DNA of 6,812 nucleotides, taken from contig JALOPD010000192.1 of NCBI GenBank assembly GCA_025454075.1, forward strand, positions 1 through 6,812. The letters run 5' to 3'. The translations under genes and the position numbers were made by a program. Each line of letters begins with the position of its first letter. Position 1 is the stretch's first letter. The stretch is from Desulfobacterales bacterium. Lineage in GTDB: Bacteria; Desulfobacterota; Desulfobacteria; Desulfobacterales; UBA2174_A. Under the pieces are notes generated by a model. The model saw only the letters and a list, made by a program, of their open reading frames with translations. It did not search any database and had not been told where the DNA came from. This document shows, piece after piece, positions 1 through 5,832 of this stretch.

Positions 1-194
1 CCGCCGTAGCCGCCGATGGTGTTCCAGCCCATGCCGTAGAGGGAGAACATCAGGAATTGGATCATGGTCGCCATGGCGAAGGCGGAGAGGGGAAACAGCG
101 GGAACGCGAGCAGGAACGCAAAGACCGCCAGCGCGAGCATGCGGTCGATTTTGGGGAAGTCGGAAAAATCAAGGGCGTTTTTTATTGCTTCCAT
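1..194 (-). CDS. livM: Branched-chain amino acid ABC transporter permease, LivM-like (N-terminal part, cut by window edge)
   Basis: This is the first 64 codons of the second permease of a HAAT-type (branched-chain amino acid) ABC importer; the rest lies beyond position 1. The ATG is at 194-192 and the reading begins MEAIKNALDFSDFPKIDR. A hydrophobic stretch of about residues 19-52 follows, consistent with one or two membrane segments, and then GMGWNTIGGYG. The LivM family typically has a similar 'G-x-N-x-x-x-G-Y-x-G' element after its first helices. A GAGGGG ribosome site (204-209) sits 9 nt upstream, inside the livH coding sequence. The start overlaps the livH 3' end by 13 bp in another frame, which indicates co-translation with livH. 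The expected partners are livH, livK and, outside the window, livG and livF. Family assignment rests on this short segment plus strong context; the transported substrate cannot be read from it. Confidence 0.85.
   Translation of the reverse strand, partial: MEAIKNALDFSDFPKIDRMLALAVFAFLLAFPLFPLSAFAMATMIQFLMFSLYGMGWNTIGGYG
182..194 (-). other. livH/livM 13-bp coding overlap
   Basis: The livM ATG (194-192) lies upstream of the livH TAA (184-182) in a different frame, so the last few livH codons double as the livM start region. Such overlaps usually indicate translational coupling of two subunits needed in equal amount. The overlap is read directly from the sequence; the coupling is inferred. Confidence 0.85.
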
Positions 195-1096
195 CCGAAC
201 AATCCCCTCGGGCTGATCAGCATGATCACGAAATAGGCGACGTAGATCCAGGTGTACTTGAACGACGTCATGGGCACGTCCGCCATCCAGCCGATGTCGA
301 ACGTGATGGCGAAGAAATCCCAGAAACCCGGGATCTCCATGATGAAGCCCACTACGAGGCCCGCAAAGAAAGCGCCCGGTACGCTGCCGAACCCGCCCAG
401 GGCCACCACCGTGAAGGCGATCATGGTGAAAATCAGCCCCACGTAGGGGTTGACCGACCAGAAGTTCACGAGGAGCGCCCCGGCGACGGTCACGGTGGAG
501 CCGCCGATCCCCCAGGCCAGGGCGTTCATGCGTTCGGTCGGGATGCCCATGTAGCGCGCCCCCTGGCGGTTCAAGGCGGTGGCCGTGAGCGCCTTGCCGG
601 TTTTGGTGCGGTTCATCAGCAGCCAGACCGCGCAGAAGGCCAGCACGGACAGGGCGGCCACGGCCAGTTTGGTGGCCGATAGGATGATGCCCATGCCGAT
701 GTCGAAGCTCTTGCCGACCAGCAGCCCGTGGTGCAGCGCCCGGTCCTCGGACCCGAAAAAAAGCAGCGCGAGGTTTCTCAGCAGCAGCATCAGGCCGAAG
801 GTGCCGAGGAGCTGGGCGATCATCGGGCCGCGCAGGAGATACTTCACGAACCCGCCGTAGCAGGCCACCCCGAGCAGAAAGCCGATGGCGCCTGCCAGCG
901 GCAGGGTGAACAGCGGGTCCATGCCGGTGGCCTGGGCGGTCAGGAGGCCGGTGTACATCCCGACCATCAGAAACTCGCCGTGGGCGAAGTTGACGATGTC
1001 CATCAGCCCGAAAATGATCGTGAGGCCCAACGCGACCAGGGCCAGAACCATGCCCAGCAATATGCCGGAAGCGACGGCCCCGAAAAGGATGTCCAT
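182..1096 (-). CDS. livH: Branched-chain amino acid ABC transporter permease LivH
   Basis: This is a 304-residue inner-membrane permease, normal length for LivH, forming with LivM the channel of a HAAT-family importer. The ATG at 1096 is chosen because AGGAAAGG (1103-1110) lies 6 nt upstream and the protein then starts directly with a membrane segment (MDILFGAVASGILLGMVLAL). Visible family signatures are DIVNFAHGEFLMVGMY (residues 33-48), a cytoplasmic ATPase-contacting loop around TKTGKALTATALNRQGARYMGI (164-185; key residues G167, A169, A179, G184), and VALGGFGSVPGAFFAGLVVG (231-250). About eight hydrophobic segments can be traced, the last near 284-298. The end SPRGLFGWKQ is typical of the family. 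It lies 91 bp after livK, with a strong hairpin between them, and overlaps livM by 13 bp. Specificity (leucine-type amino acids, or urea/amides as in related systems) is set by the binding protein and is not evident here. Confidence 0.95.
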   Translation of the reverse strand: MDILFGAVASGILLGMVLALVALGLTIIFGLMDIVNFAHGEFLMVGMYTGLLTAQATGMDPLFTLPLAGAIGFLLGVACYGGFVKYLLRGPMIAQLLGTFGLMLLLRNLALLFFGSEDRALHHGLLVGKSFDIGMGIILSATKLAVAALSVLAFCAVWLLMNRTKTGKALTATALNRQGARYMGIPTERMNALAWGIGGSTVTVAGALLVNFWSVNPYVGLIFTMIAFTVVALGGFGSVPGAFFAGLVVGFIMEIPGFWDFFAITFDIGWMADVPMTSFKYTWIYVAYFVIMLISPRGLFGWKQ

Positions 1097-1102
1097 GATA
1101 TG

Positions 1103-1110
1103 CCTTTCCT
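1103..1110 (-). promoter_or_regulatory. Ribosome binding site that fixes the livH start
   Basis: AGGAAAGG on the minus strand, 6 nt before the ATG at 1096. It favours that start over an in-frame ATG at 1183, whose extra 29 residues would be encoded by the intercistronic hairpin and would precede the first membrane helix with a proline- and arginine-rich tail. Confidence 0.75.
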
Positions 1111-1127
1111 GGCGACAGGCAGCCCGC

Positions 1128-1164
1128 GTCCCCTCCCCCCGGAGAAAGCTCGGGGGGAGGGGAC
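1128..1164 (-). repeat. Perfect GC-rich hairpin between livK and livH
   Basis: Arms at 1128-1141 and 1151-1164 are exact reverse complements (14 bp, mostly G/C) around a 9-nt loop. The hairpin lies 23 nt past the livK stop and ends 17 nt before the livH ribosome site. No U-run follows on either strand, so it does not look like an intrinsic terminator. Such hairpins after a binding-protein gene commonly protect its mRNA 3' end and lower expression of downstream permeases, as described for the malE-malF intercistronic REP elements. The C6/G6-rich arms also resemble dispersed intergenic repeats, which cannot be tested from one copy. Confidence 0.75.
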
Positions 1165-1187
1165 CTGGGTGATCCGGAGTCAACCCG

Positions 1188-2498
1188 CTAGAACTTCGGG
1201 AAGGGGTAGATCATGTTGGCCGTGGCGACGTTGAAGGGGTAGACGATTTCGAGGTCGATCTTGCCGTCGGCCCCTTTCTGGTACTGGCCGATCAACCCCA
1301 TGCCCAGGGTGTTCTGGCCGATGTCGTCTCCGGTGGTGGCGAATTTGATGCCCTGCCAGGGCACCACCAGTTCGTCGCCGGGGATCTCGATGGCGTTGGC
1401 GGCCTTCTGGATGTCGGCCGGTTTCAGCGAGCCGGCTTTTTCCAGGACATGGACCCATGCCTGCAGGCCGGTGAAGGACCGGGCCGAGGCCCCGCTCAGG
1501 TCGTTGCCGGTCTTGGCCTTGTACATGGCGTTGACCTTGGCCGCGACCGGCTTCACCTGGGCGATTTTGGGGATGAACACGGTCCGGGTGAGGGACCCGA
1601 CCGTGGTATCGCCGAGGGTGGTCACGAATTCCGGGACCTCGAACCCGGCGTTCTGGCCCCAGAGGAGCTTGGGGGCGGCCTTCTGGTCCTTGAGGGTTTT
1701 CATCATCAGGATCGCGTCGGAGGTGTAGGAGGCAAACAGCATGGCGTCCGGTTTGACGGCGGTCAGGGAACGGACTTCGCTGGAAAGGTCGGTGGCTTTG
1801 GCGGCGTAGAGGATCGACTTCTTGACCTCGAACCCGTAGTCCTTGCCGAATTTTTCGATCAGCTCGGAGACGGCCGCCCCCCACTCGGTCTTCTCACAGG
1901 CCGAGGCCAGGTTCATGATCTCTTTTTTCGGCACGGCCGGGACCCCCTTGACCTTGCCTTCGGTCAAGCCCTTCAGGAACTCGAAAAGGTCCTTGGTGAA
2001 GTAGACGTCATGCGGGGTGGTGCGCCAGAACCACTTGTAGCCCTGCTTGGTCAATTCGGGGGAAGTGGACGAGTCGTTGATCAGGGGGACCCCGTACTGC
2101 TCGGCCACCACGCTGACCGCCTTCGTCACCGCGCTGTGATAGGCGCCCATGAGGCCGTGGACCTTGTCGTCCAGGATGAGCTTCTTGGCCAAGTCGGCCC
2201 CCAGGGTGGGGTTGCCCTCGTGGTCCTTGAAGATGAGGGTGATCTTGGCCCCCCCCATGCTCTTGATGCCGGCGTTCTTGGCCATGGTCATGTTGATGTC
2301 GGGCATGGCGTTGTTGGCGATGTCGAGCGCCAGTTCGGCGCCCGACCGCAGTTCGCGGCCGGCCGACGCAGCGCCGCCGGTCAGGGGGAACAGCACGCCG
2401 ATCTTGATCTCTTCGGCCGTAACCGCGCCGGGAAGAACCAGCGCGGTTAACAAGAAGATGCCGGCAAGCAACCGTGCACATTTCGATGAAATTTTCAT
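1188..2498 (-). CDS. livK: Branched-chain amino acid ABC transporter substrate-binding protein (LivK-like)
   Basis: This is a 436-residue periplasmic binding protein of the HAAT family (Peripl_BP_6, type I fold) that delivers ligand to LivH/LivM. Residues 1-28 are a clear Sec signal peptide: basic start MKISSKCAR, hydrophobic core LLAGIFLLTALVLPG, and a cleavage site VTA|EE. No lipobox is seen, so the product should be soluble. The mature start EEIKIGVLFPLTGGAAS is the hallmark LivK opening. The ligand-site segment NDSSTSPELT (141-150) is followed by YKWFWRTTPHD (154-164). The lobe-2 segment LFASYTSDAILMMKTLK (254-270) precedes a GQNAGFEVPEFV region. It is slightly longer than E. coli LivK/LivJ, as is usual for distant HAAT receptors. 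The ATG is preceded by AAGGAGG (2505-2511), 6 nt away. Its own promoter probably lies upstream. The ligand may be an aliphatic amino acid, but amides, urea or aromatic acids are used by relatives. Confidence 0.93.
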   Translation of the reverse strand: MKISSKCARLLAGIFLLTALVLPGAVTAEEIKIGVLFPLTGGAASAGRELRSGAELALDIANNAMPDINMTMAKNAGIKSMGGAKITLIFKDHEGNPTLGADLAKKLILDDKVHGLMGAYHSAVTKAVSVVAEQYGVPLINDSSTSPELTKQGYKWFWRTTPHDVYFTKDLFEFLKGLTEGKVKGVPAVPKKEIMNLASACEKTEWGAAVSELIEKFGKDYGFEVKKSILYAAKATDLSSEVRSLTAVKPDAMLFASYTSDAILMMKTLKDQKAAPKLLWGQNAGFEVPEFVTTLGDTTVGSLTRTVFIPKIAQVKPVAAKVNAMYKAKTGNDLSGASARSFTGLQAWVHVLEKAGSLKPADIQKAANAIEIPGDELVVPWQGIKFATTGDDIGQNTLGMGLIGQYQKGADGKIDLEIVYPFNVATANMIYPFPKF

Positions 2499-2504
2499 GG
2501 CGGT

Positions 2505-2511
2505 CCTCCTT
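2505..2511 (-). promoter_or_regulatory. Consensus ribosome binding site of livK
   Basis: AAGGAGG on the minus strand, 6 nt before the livK ATG. It is the strongest ribosome site in the window, which fits the high level at which periplasmic binding proteins are made relative to their permeases. Confidence 0.8.
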
Positions 2512-2567
2512 CGATGATCGAGTTAAAAGTGAACGGGGGTGGGGGCTGATGGTGCTAAACCCGGAGA

Positions 2568-2581
2568 GCGGCGTGGGCCGC
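2568..2581 (-). repeat. Small hairpin in the livK leader
   Basis: Perfect 5-bp GC arms (2568-2572 and 2577-2581) around a 4-nt loop, lying in the predicted livK 5' leader. A C-rich stretch (minus strand) follows at about 2535-2546, before the ribosome site. It could stabilise the leader, but no known riboswitch is recognised. Confidence 0.35.
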
Positions 2582-2600
2582 CATTCCGACAAGTTGAATA

Positions 2601-2629
2601 CGGTTACAGCACTCGTTTCGGCCTGTCAA
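2601..2629 (-). promoter_or_regulatory. Probable sigma-70 promoter of the livKHM operon
   Basis: On the minus strand a perfect -35 TTGACA (2629-2624) is followed by TGTAAC (2608-2603), a 4/6 match to TATAAT preceded by TG at the extended -10 position. The spacer is 15 bp; the alternative TAACCG at 17 bp is a poorer hexamer. Transcription would start near 2595, leaving a leader of roughly 95 nt before livK. The 169-bp gap here, against 14 and 42 bp between the preceding genes, supports an independent promoter. The -35 is convincing; the -10 is uncertain. Confidence 0.5.
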
Positions 2630-2631
2630 GA

Positions 2632-2669
2632 AATTTGGCGCGATACTGTTTTAAGACGAGCGCCGAATT
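2632..2669 (-). repeat. Inverted repeat at the end of the DUF1445 gene, next to the livK promoter
   Basis: Arms 2632-2641 and 2660-2669 pair at 9 of 10 positions around an 18-nt spacer. On the minus strand the 5' arm begins within the DUF1445 TAA stop (2670-2668), and the 3' arm ends two bases before the -35 box. It may be a weak terminator (A/T-rich outer stem but only a broken T-stretch after it) or a regulator site immediately upstream of the promoter. Both roles are inferred from position. Confidence 0.45.
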
Positions 2670-3450
2670 ACAAAATCGTCAAATCTTCGTCTTTCAGGTC
2701 GGACACGAACATGTGCCCGGGGGAGTGGGTGATCACCAGCGGCAGCGGCACCGAGGTGGCCGCGAGCTGCGAGGTGACCCCGCAGGCCCAGAACACGGGG
2801 ATCTCGCCGGGGCGGACGGTGACAGGGTCGCCGAACTCCGGCCGCGAGAAATCCTTGATCCCGATTTCGCGAGGATCGCCGATGTGCACCGGTGCGCCGT
2901 GGGTCAGGTGAAAGCGCGTGGTGATCTGCACGGCGCGGATGGCCTGCTGCGGGGTCATCGGCCGCATGGTCACCACCAGCTTGGATGTGAACGGTCCGGC
3001 CGGCCGGCAGTCGCGGCCGGTGACGTACATGGAGACGTTTTTGTTTTCTTCGATGTTGCGGATCGGAAGCCCGGCGGCCAGCATGGCGTTCTCGAAGGAA
3101 AAGCTGCAGCCCAGCAGGAAACTCACCATGCTGCGGTGGGCGACGTCGCTCACATCCTCCACCTCGGTCTTGAAGGTGCCGTTCTCATAGATACGGTAGC
3201 GCGGCAGATCGGTGCGCAGGTCGGCCCCGGCAGCGATGGCCGGCTCGAAGCCTCCCGGCTCCAGCACGTCGAGGAGCGGGCAGGGCTTGGGGTTGCGCAC
3301 GCAGAAGAGCAGGAAGTGGAAGGCCTGCTCCTGGGGCATCATCACGAGGTTGGCCTGGATGTAGCCCTTGGACGCGCCGCTGGTGGGTCGGGTCCATCGG
3401 CGTTTGCGGATGAGATCCCTCAGTTCGCGTGGGGATAATTCGGCGGACAT
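2668..3450 (-). CDS. DUF1445/YcsI family protein (D-glutamate cyclase-like, putative hydro-lyase)
   Basis: This 260-residue cytosolic protein, normal length for the YcsI/DUF1445 family, has no signal peptide. Family motifs in order are GYIQANLVMMP (29-39), FLLFCVRNPKPCPLLDV (46-62), DLRTDLPRYRIY (77-88), SFLLGCSFSFE (110-120), HGAPVHIGDP (184-193), PVFWACGVTSQ (218-228) and ITHSPGHMF (240-248). Conserved polar candidates include C57, C115, H184, H189, C223, H242 and H246. Bacterial members are annotated only as 'putative hydro-lyase'. A vertebrate protein containing this domain is D-glutamate cyclase, which converts D-glutamate to 5-oxo-D-proline. In Bacillus subtilis ycsI lies in the same operon as the 5-oxoprolinase genes. 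An activity on D-glutamate or a related acid is therefore plausible but unproven. The ATG follows AGGAGG (3459-3464) by 8 nt. The gene is 42 bp after the M24 gene, so the two are probably co-transcribed. Confidence 0.9.
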   Translation of the reverse strand: MSAELSPRELRDLIRKRRWTRPTSGASKGYIQANLVMMPQEQAFHFLLFCVRNPKPCPLLDVLEPGGFEPAIAAGADLRTDLPRYRIYENGTFKTEVEDVSDVAHRSMVSFLLGCSFSFENAMLAAGLPIRNIEENKNVSMYVTGRDCRPAGPFTSKLVVTMRPMTPQQAIRAVQITTRFHLTHGAPVHIGDPREIGIKDFSRPEFGDPVTVRPGEIPVFWACGVTSQLAATSVPLPLVITHSPGHMFVSDLKDEDLTIL

Positions 3451-3492
3451 GGCGTTTTCCTCCTGATGCCTGCTGAGAGCCGTGTGATAGGT

Positions 3493-4692
3493 TCAGACGA
3501 TGGTGATTTCATCCGGATACTTCCCGAGCTGCTCCAGTCCGTCCTTGGTGACGACATGGGTGTTCTCGATGCCGACGACGCCCTTGCCCGGAAAGATGAC
3601 CTTGGGCTCGAGGGCGATGACCATGCCCTCCTGCAGTTCGAGCCTCTGACCGGCGTTGAGAAAGGGAAACTCGTCCAGTTCGAGGCCGACCCCGTGGCCG
3701 ACAAAGCGGATGCGCTCGGCGCCCACGCCCATGAAATGGTCGCTGTACCCGAGCGTTTTGGCAAAGTCCAGGCCGAGGTCGTACATGGAGCCCGAAACCA
3801 CGCCGGGCTTGGCCGCGATCTTGATGCGGTCCTGAAGGTCCAGCATGGCGCGGTGGGCCTGCACCAGTTCATCCGGCAGCCGGCCGATCGCAAAGATGCG
3901 GGCGTGGTCGGAGATGTACCCCCGGTAGACGAAGACGTAATCCACCAGCACGGGTTCGTGGCGCCGGATCGGGCGAAAGCCCGCGCTCTGGGCGACTGCC
4001 GGGCTGACGCCGTTGCCCCCGGTCGGGGATGCCAGAAAGCTCGGCACGGCGCCGGAGGGCCCGGAGAGCAGGTGGCCGTAGAAAAGTTCGCTGCCCCACA
4101 GCCGCATGCGCACGATGCCCTGGTGCCCCATGCGGCGGGCTTCGGCCTCGATGCGGCCGGCGAGTTCGATTTCGGTCACGCCTTCCCTCAAAAAATCGGG
4201 AACCCAGGCGGCCACGCGATCGGAATAGCGGGCGGCCTCGCGGATCAGCTCGATCTCATAGGGTGACTTCACCGAACGCAGCAGGCGGATGTCGGTCGAC
4301 AGGTCGACGATCTCCGCGCCCGCGAAGAGCTCGCGGTAGCTGAAATAGAGATGGGTGGGCAGCACATCCAGCTCGAACCCGATGCGCGTCGGCAGCGGGA
4401 TCCCGGCCTGCTTCAATTCGTCCGGGATTCGTTTGGCGCTGCCGAGCGGCCGGATGCGGCCGATGGAAGACTCGGCCCTGGCGCGTGCCAGAGTTTTGTT
4501 CACCATCAGCAGCGGCTCGCCGGCGGCCGGCACGTAGAGGCTGGCCTGCTGGAGGGTCCCGGTGAAGTAAAAAAGGTCCACCCGCTGCAGGATCAGGGCG
4601 GCATCCAGCCCCTTTTCCACCAGAATGCGCTGCAACCCTGCGATGCGATTTTCGATTTCCGATTCCGGGGTGTTCAGTGTCCGATCGTACAT
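3493..4692 (-). CDS. M24 family metallopeptidase-like protein (Xaa-Pro aminopeptidase/prolidase fold)
   Basis: This 399-residue cytosolic protein has an N-terminal creatinase/prolidase-type domain (about residues 16-140) and a C-terminal 'pita-bread' M24 domain (about 148-385). All five metal ligands of the family are visible: D251 (VLVDYV), D262 (GYISDHARIF), H333 (GHGVG), E362 (ALEPK) and E376 (GIENTHVVT). Relative to E. coli aminopeptidase P, the accessory active-site histidines appear replaced: D340 stands where the second His of GHGxGLxxHE should be, R329 lies four residues before H333, and no His is found in the segment before D251 (NGVSPAVAQSAGF). Catalysis may thus differ from classical Xaa-Pro cleavage. 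The ATG at 4692 has AAGGGAGG (4700-4707) 7 nt upstream. Coming 14 bp after a peptide-transporter ATPase gene, it may process imported peptides or a related amide; creatinase-like hydrolysis is another option. Confidence 0.9.
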   Translation of the reverse strand: MYDRTLNTPESEIENRIAGLQRILVEKGLDAALILQRVDLFYFTGTLQQASLYVPAAGEPLLMVNKTLARARAESSIGRIRPLGSAKRIPDELKQAGIPLPTRIGFELDVLPTHLYFSYRELFAGAEIVDLSTDIRLLRSVKSPYEIELIREAARYSDRVAAWVPDFLREGVTEIELAGRIEAEARRMGHQGIVRMRLWGSELFYGHLLSGPSGAVPSFLASPTGGNGVSPAVAQSAGFRPIRRHEPVLVDYVFVYRGYISDHARIFAIGRLPDELVQAHRAMLDLQDRIKIAAKPGVVSGSMYDLGLDFAKTLGYSDHFMGVGAERIRFVGHGVGLELDEFPFLNAGQRLELQEGMVIALEPKVIFPGKGVVGIENTHVVTKDGLEQLGKYPDEITIV

Positions 4693-4699
4693 GCAGCAG

Positions 4700-4707
4700 C
4701 CTCCCTT
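4700..4707 (-). promoter_or_regulatory. Ribosome binding site that fixes the M24 gene start
   Basis: AAGGGAGG on the minus strand, 7 nt before the ATG at 4692 and touching the oppF stop codon (4709-4707). It favours this start over an in-frame ATG at 4815 that would run 109 bp into oppF and add a low-complexity Pro/Gly/Arg tail. Confidence 0.75.
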
Positions 4708-5669
4708 CACGCCCGCCAGCACCTCACATAATGCTCCTCCCCGGCCCGGGTCAAGTCCTCGCCGAGGCACCGGCAGCGGTCGTCCCTCTCCAGGCACTTC
4801 GACTGGAACCGGCACCCTTCGGGAAGTTCGGCTGCGGCCTCTGCGGGTTCACGGTCGACGGCGGCCGCTGCCGGTTTTTTCCCGGTCCCCGGGTCGGGCA
4901 CGGCCGCGAGCAGTTCGTGGGTGTAGGGGTGCAGCGGGTTTTCGAACATCTCCTCGGCCGGGGCGTATTCCATGATCTGGCCCTTGTACATCACGGCCAC
5001 GTGGTGGCAGAGATAGCCCACCACGTTCAGGTCGTGGGAGATGAAGAGGTAGCTCAGCCCCAGGCGGTCCTGCAGGTCCTTGAGCAGGTTGATGATCTGC
5101 GCCTGGATGGAGACGTCGAGCGCCGAGACCGGCTCGTCGCAGATGACGAGCGACGGCTCCACGCTCAGCGCCCGCGCGATGCCGATGCGCTGGCGCTGGC
5201 CGCCGCTGAACTCGTGGGGGTAGCGGTCGACGGCGGCCGGCGCCATGCCGACCAGCTCCAGGAGGCGTTCGACCTGCTCGCGCACCCGGCGACGCTCCCG
5301 GATGCCCTTCATGCGCAGGCCCTCGGCGATGGTCTGGCCGACGGTCATGCGCGGGTTGAGCGACCCGTAGGGGTCCTGAAAAACGATCTGGATCTCCCTG
5401 CGCAAGGGTTTCATCTCCCGGTCGGAAAAGCCGCAGATGTCGGTTCCCTTGTACAGAATCCGGCCGCCGTCGGCCGGGAGAAGGCGCAGGATCATGCGCG
5501 CCAGCGTGGTCTTGCCGCATCCGCTCTCCCCCACCAGGCCGAGGGTCCGGCCGCCCGCGACGGCCAGGGAGACGTTTTCGACCGCGCGCACCCAGCCGAC
5601 GGTGCGCTGAAAAAACCCGCGCCGGATCGGGAAGTGCTTTTTCAACTTTTCAATTCGAAGGATATCCAT
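4707..5669 (-). CDS. Oligopeptide/dipeptide ABC transporter ATPase, OppF/DppF-like
   Basis: This 320-residue cytoplasmic nucleotide-binding subunit powers a peptide/nickel-type (PepT) importer together with the OppD-like partner upstream. Motifs are Walker [10 protein letters not shown] (47-55), Q-loop Q98 in VFQDPYGSLNPRMTVG, signature SGGQRQR (155-161), Walker B LVICDE (174-179), D-loop SALD and H-loop H212. The C-terminal oligopeptide-transporter extension (oligo_HPY type, NPLHPYTHELLAAVP at 244-258) ends in a cysteine quartet C286-x5-C292-x6-C299-x17-C317, as in ATPases of this family reported to bind a [4Fe-4S] cluster. C301 is an extra cysteine. The ATG at 5669 is the first possible start after an in-frame stop upstream, but has no clear Shine-Dalgarno sequence. 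SLNPRMTVG and the position after oppD favour OppF/DppF over OppD. The substrate could be di- or oligopeptides, or another PepT-family ligand. Confidence 0.93.
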   Translation of the reverse strand: MDILRIEKLKKHFPIRRGFFQRTVGWVRAVENVSLAVAGGRTLGLVGESGCGKTTLARMILRLLPADGGRILYKGTDICGFSDREMKPLRREIQIVFQDPYGSLNPRMTVGQTIAEGLRMKGIRERRRVREQVERLLELVGMAPAAVDRYPHEFSGGQRQRIGIARALSVEPSLVICDEPVSALDVSIQAQIINLLKDLQDRLGLSYLFISHDLNVVGYLCHHVAVMYKGQIMEYAPAEEMFENPLHPYTHELLAAVPDPGTGKKPAAAAVDREPAEAAAELPEGCRFQSKCLERDDRCRCLGEDLTRAGEEHYVRCWRA

Positions 5670-5698
5670 TGCGTTGGGTTGAATGGAGTCCGTTTTCC

Positions 5699-5711
5699 AA
5701 CGTTAATCGTT
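5699..5711. repeat. Short A/T-rich dyad upstream of oppF
   Basis: Arms AACG and CGTT flank five A/T bases (plus strand AACGTTAATCGTT), about 30 bp before the oppF start. The surrounding 5670-5793 is visibly richer in A/T than the neighbouring genes. It could be a small operator, but arms this short can arise by chance. Confidence 0.2.
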
Positions 5712-5793
5712 TCAATTCCTGTTGAGAAGCAGTCAAATGAAAGCCGCTAAACGACAATGCAAACAAGGTTTTCCGTTGGCTTAAAGGCCCATA

Positions 5794-5832
5794 ACATTTT
5801 GAACCGCCGTCTTTCCAGGCGGTTCAAAATGT
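5794..5832 (-). repeat. Perfect 15-bp inverted repeat over the oppD stop codon
   Basis: Arms 5794-5808 and 5818-5832 are exact reverse complements around a 9-nt loop. On the minus strand the 5' arm (ACATTTTGAACCGCC) contains the last oppD sense codons and its TGA stop at 5826-5824. No T-run follows on either strand, so it is not a textbook intrinsic terminator. It would be hidden while a ribosome occupies the stop codon. It may terminate, attenuate or serve as an mRNA processing or stabilising structure between the two ATPase genes. Confidence 0.75.

Noticed and set aside
1097..1183. An N-terminal extension of LivH from an in-frame ATG at 1183.
   Set aside because: The added 29 residues are encoded by the intercistronic hairpin, are unlike LivH N-termini, and lack the good ribosome site found before the ATG at 1096.
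1449..2450. A long plus-strand open frame antisense to livK, and similar ones at 2539-3438, 3466-4266 and 4677-5750.
   Set aside because: They lie opposite well-recognised genes, have skewed His/Gly/Arg/Val-rich compositions with no domain, and are expected by-products of high-GC coding sequence.
2534..2546. Two runs of five G on the plus strand as a possible G-quadruplex.
   Set aside because: Only two G-runs are present close together; four are needed for an intramolecular quadruplex.
4693..4815. A longer M24 protein starting at 4815.
   Set aside because: It would overlap oppF by 109 bp and add a Pro/Gly/Arg-rich tail. The ATG at 4692 has a strong ribosome site and matches the usual family start.
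5700..5760. A possible oppF promoter with TTGACT as the -35 box.
   Set aside because: No hexamer at 16-18 bp spacing matches TATAAT at more than about three positions, so it cannot be supported.
5794..5832. Calling the oppD hairpin a rho-independent terminator.
   Set aside because: Neither strand has a T-run directly after the stem, so it is reported only as an inverted repeat.
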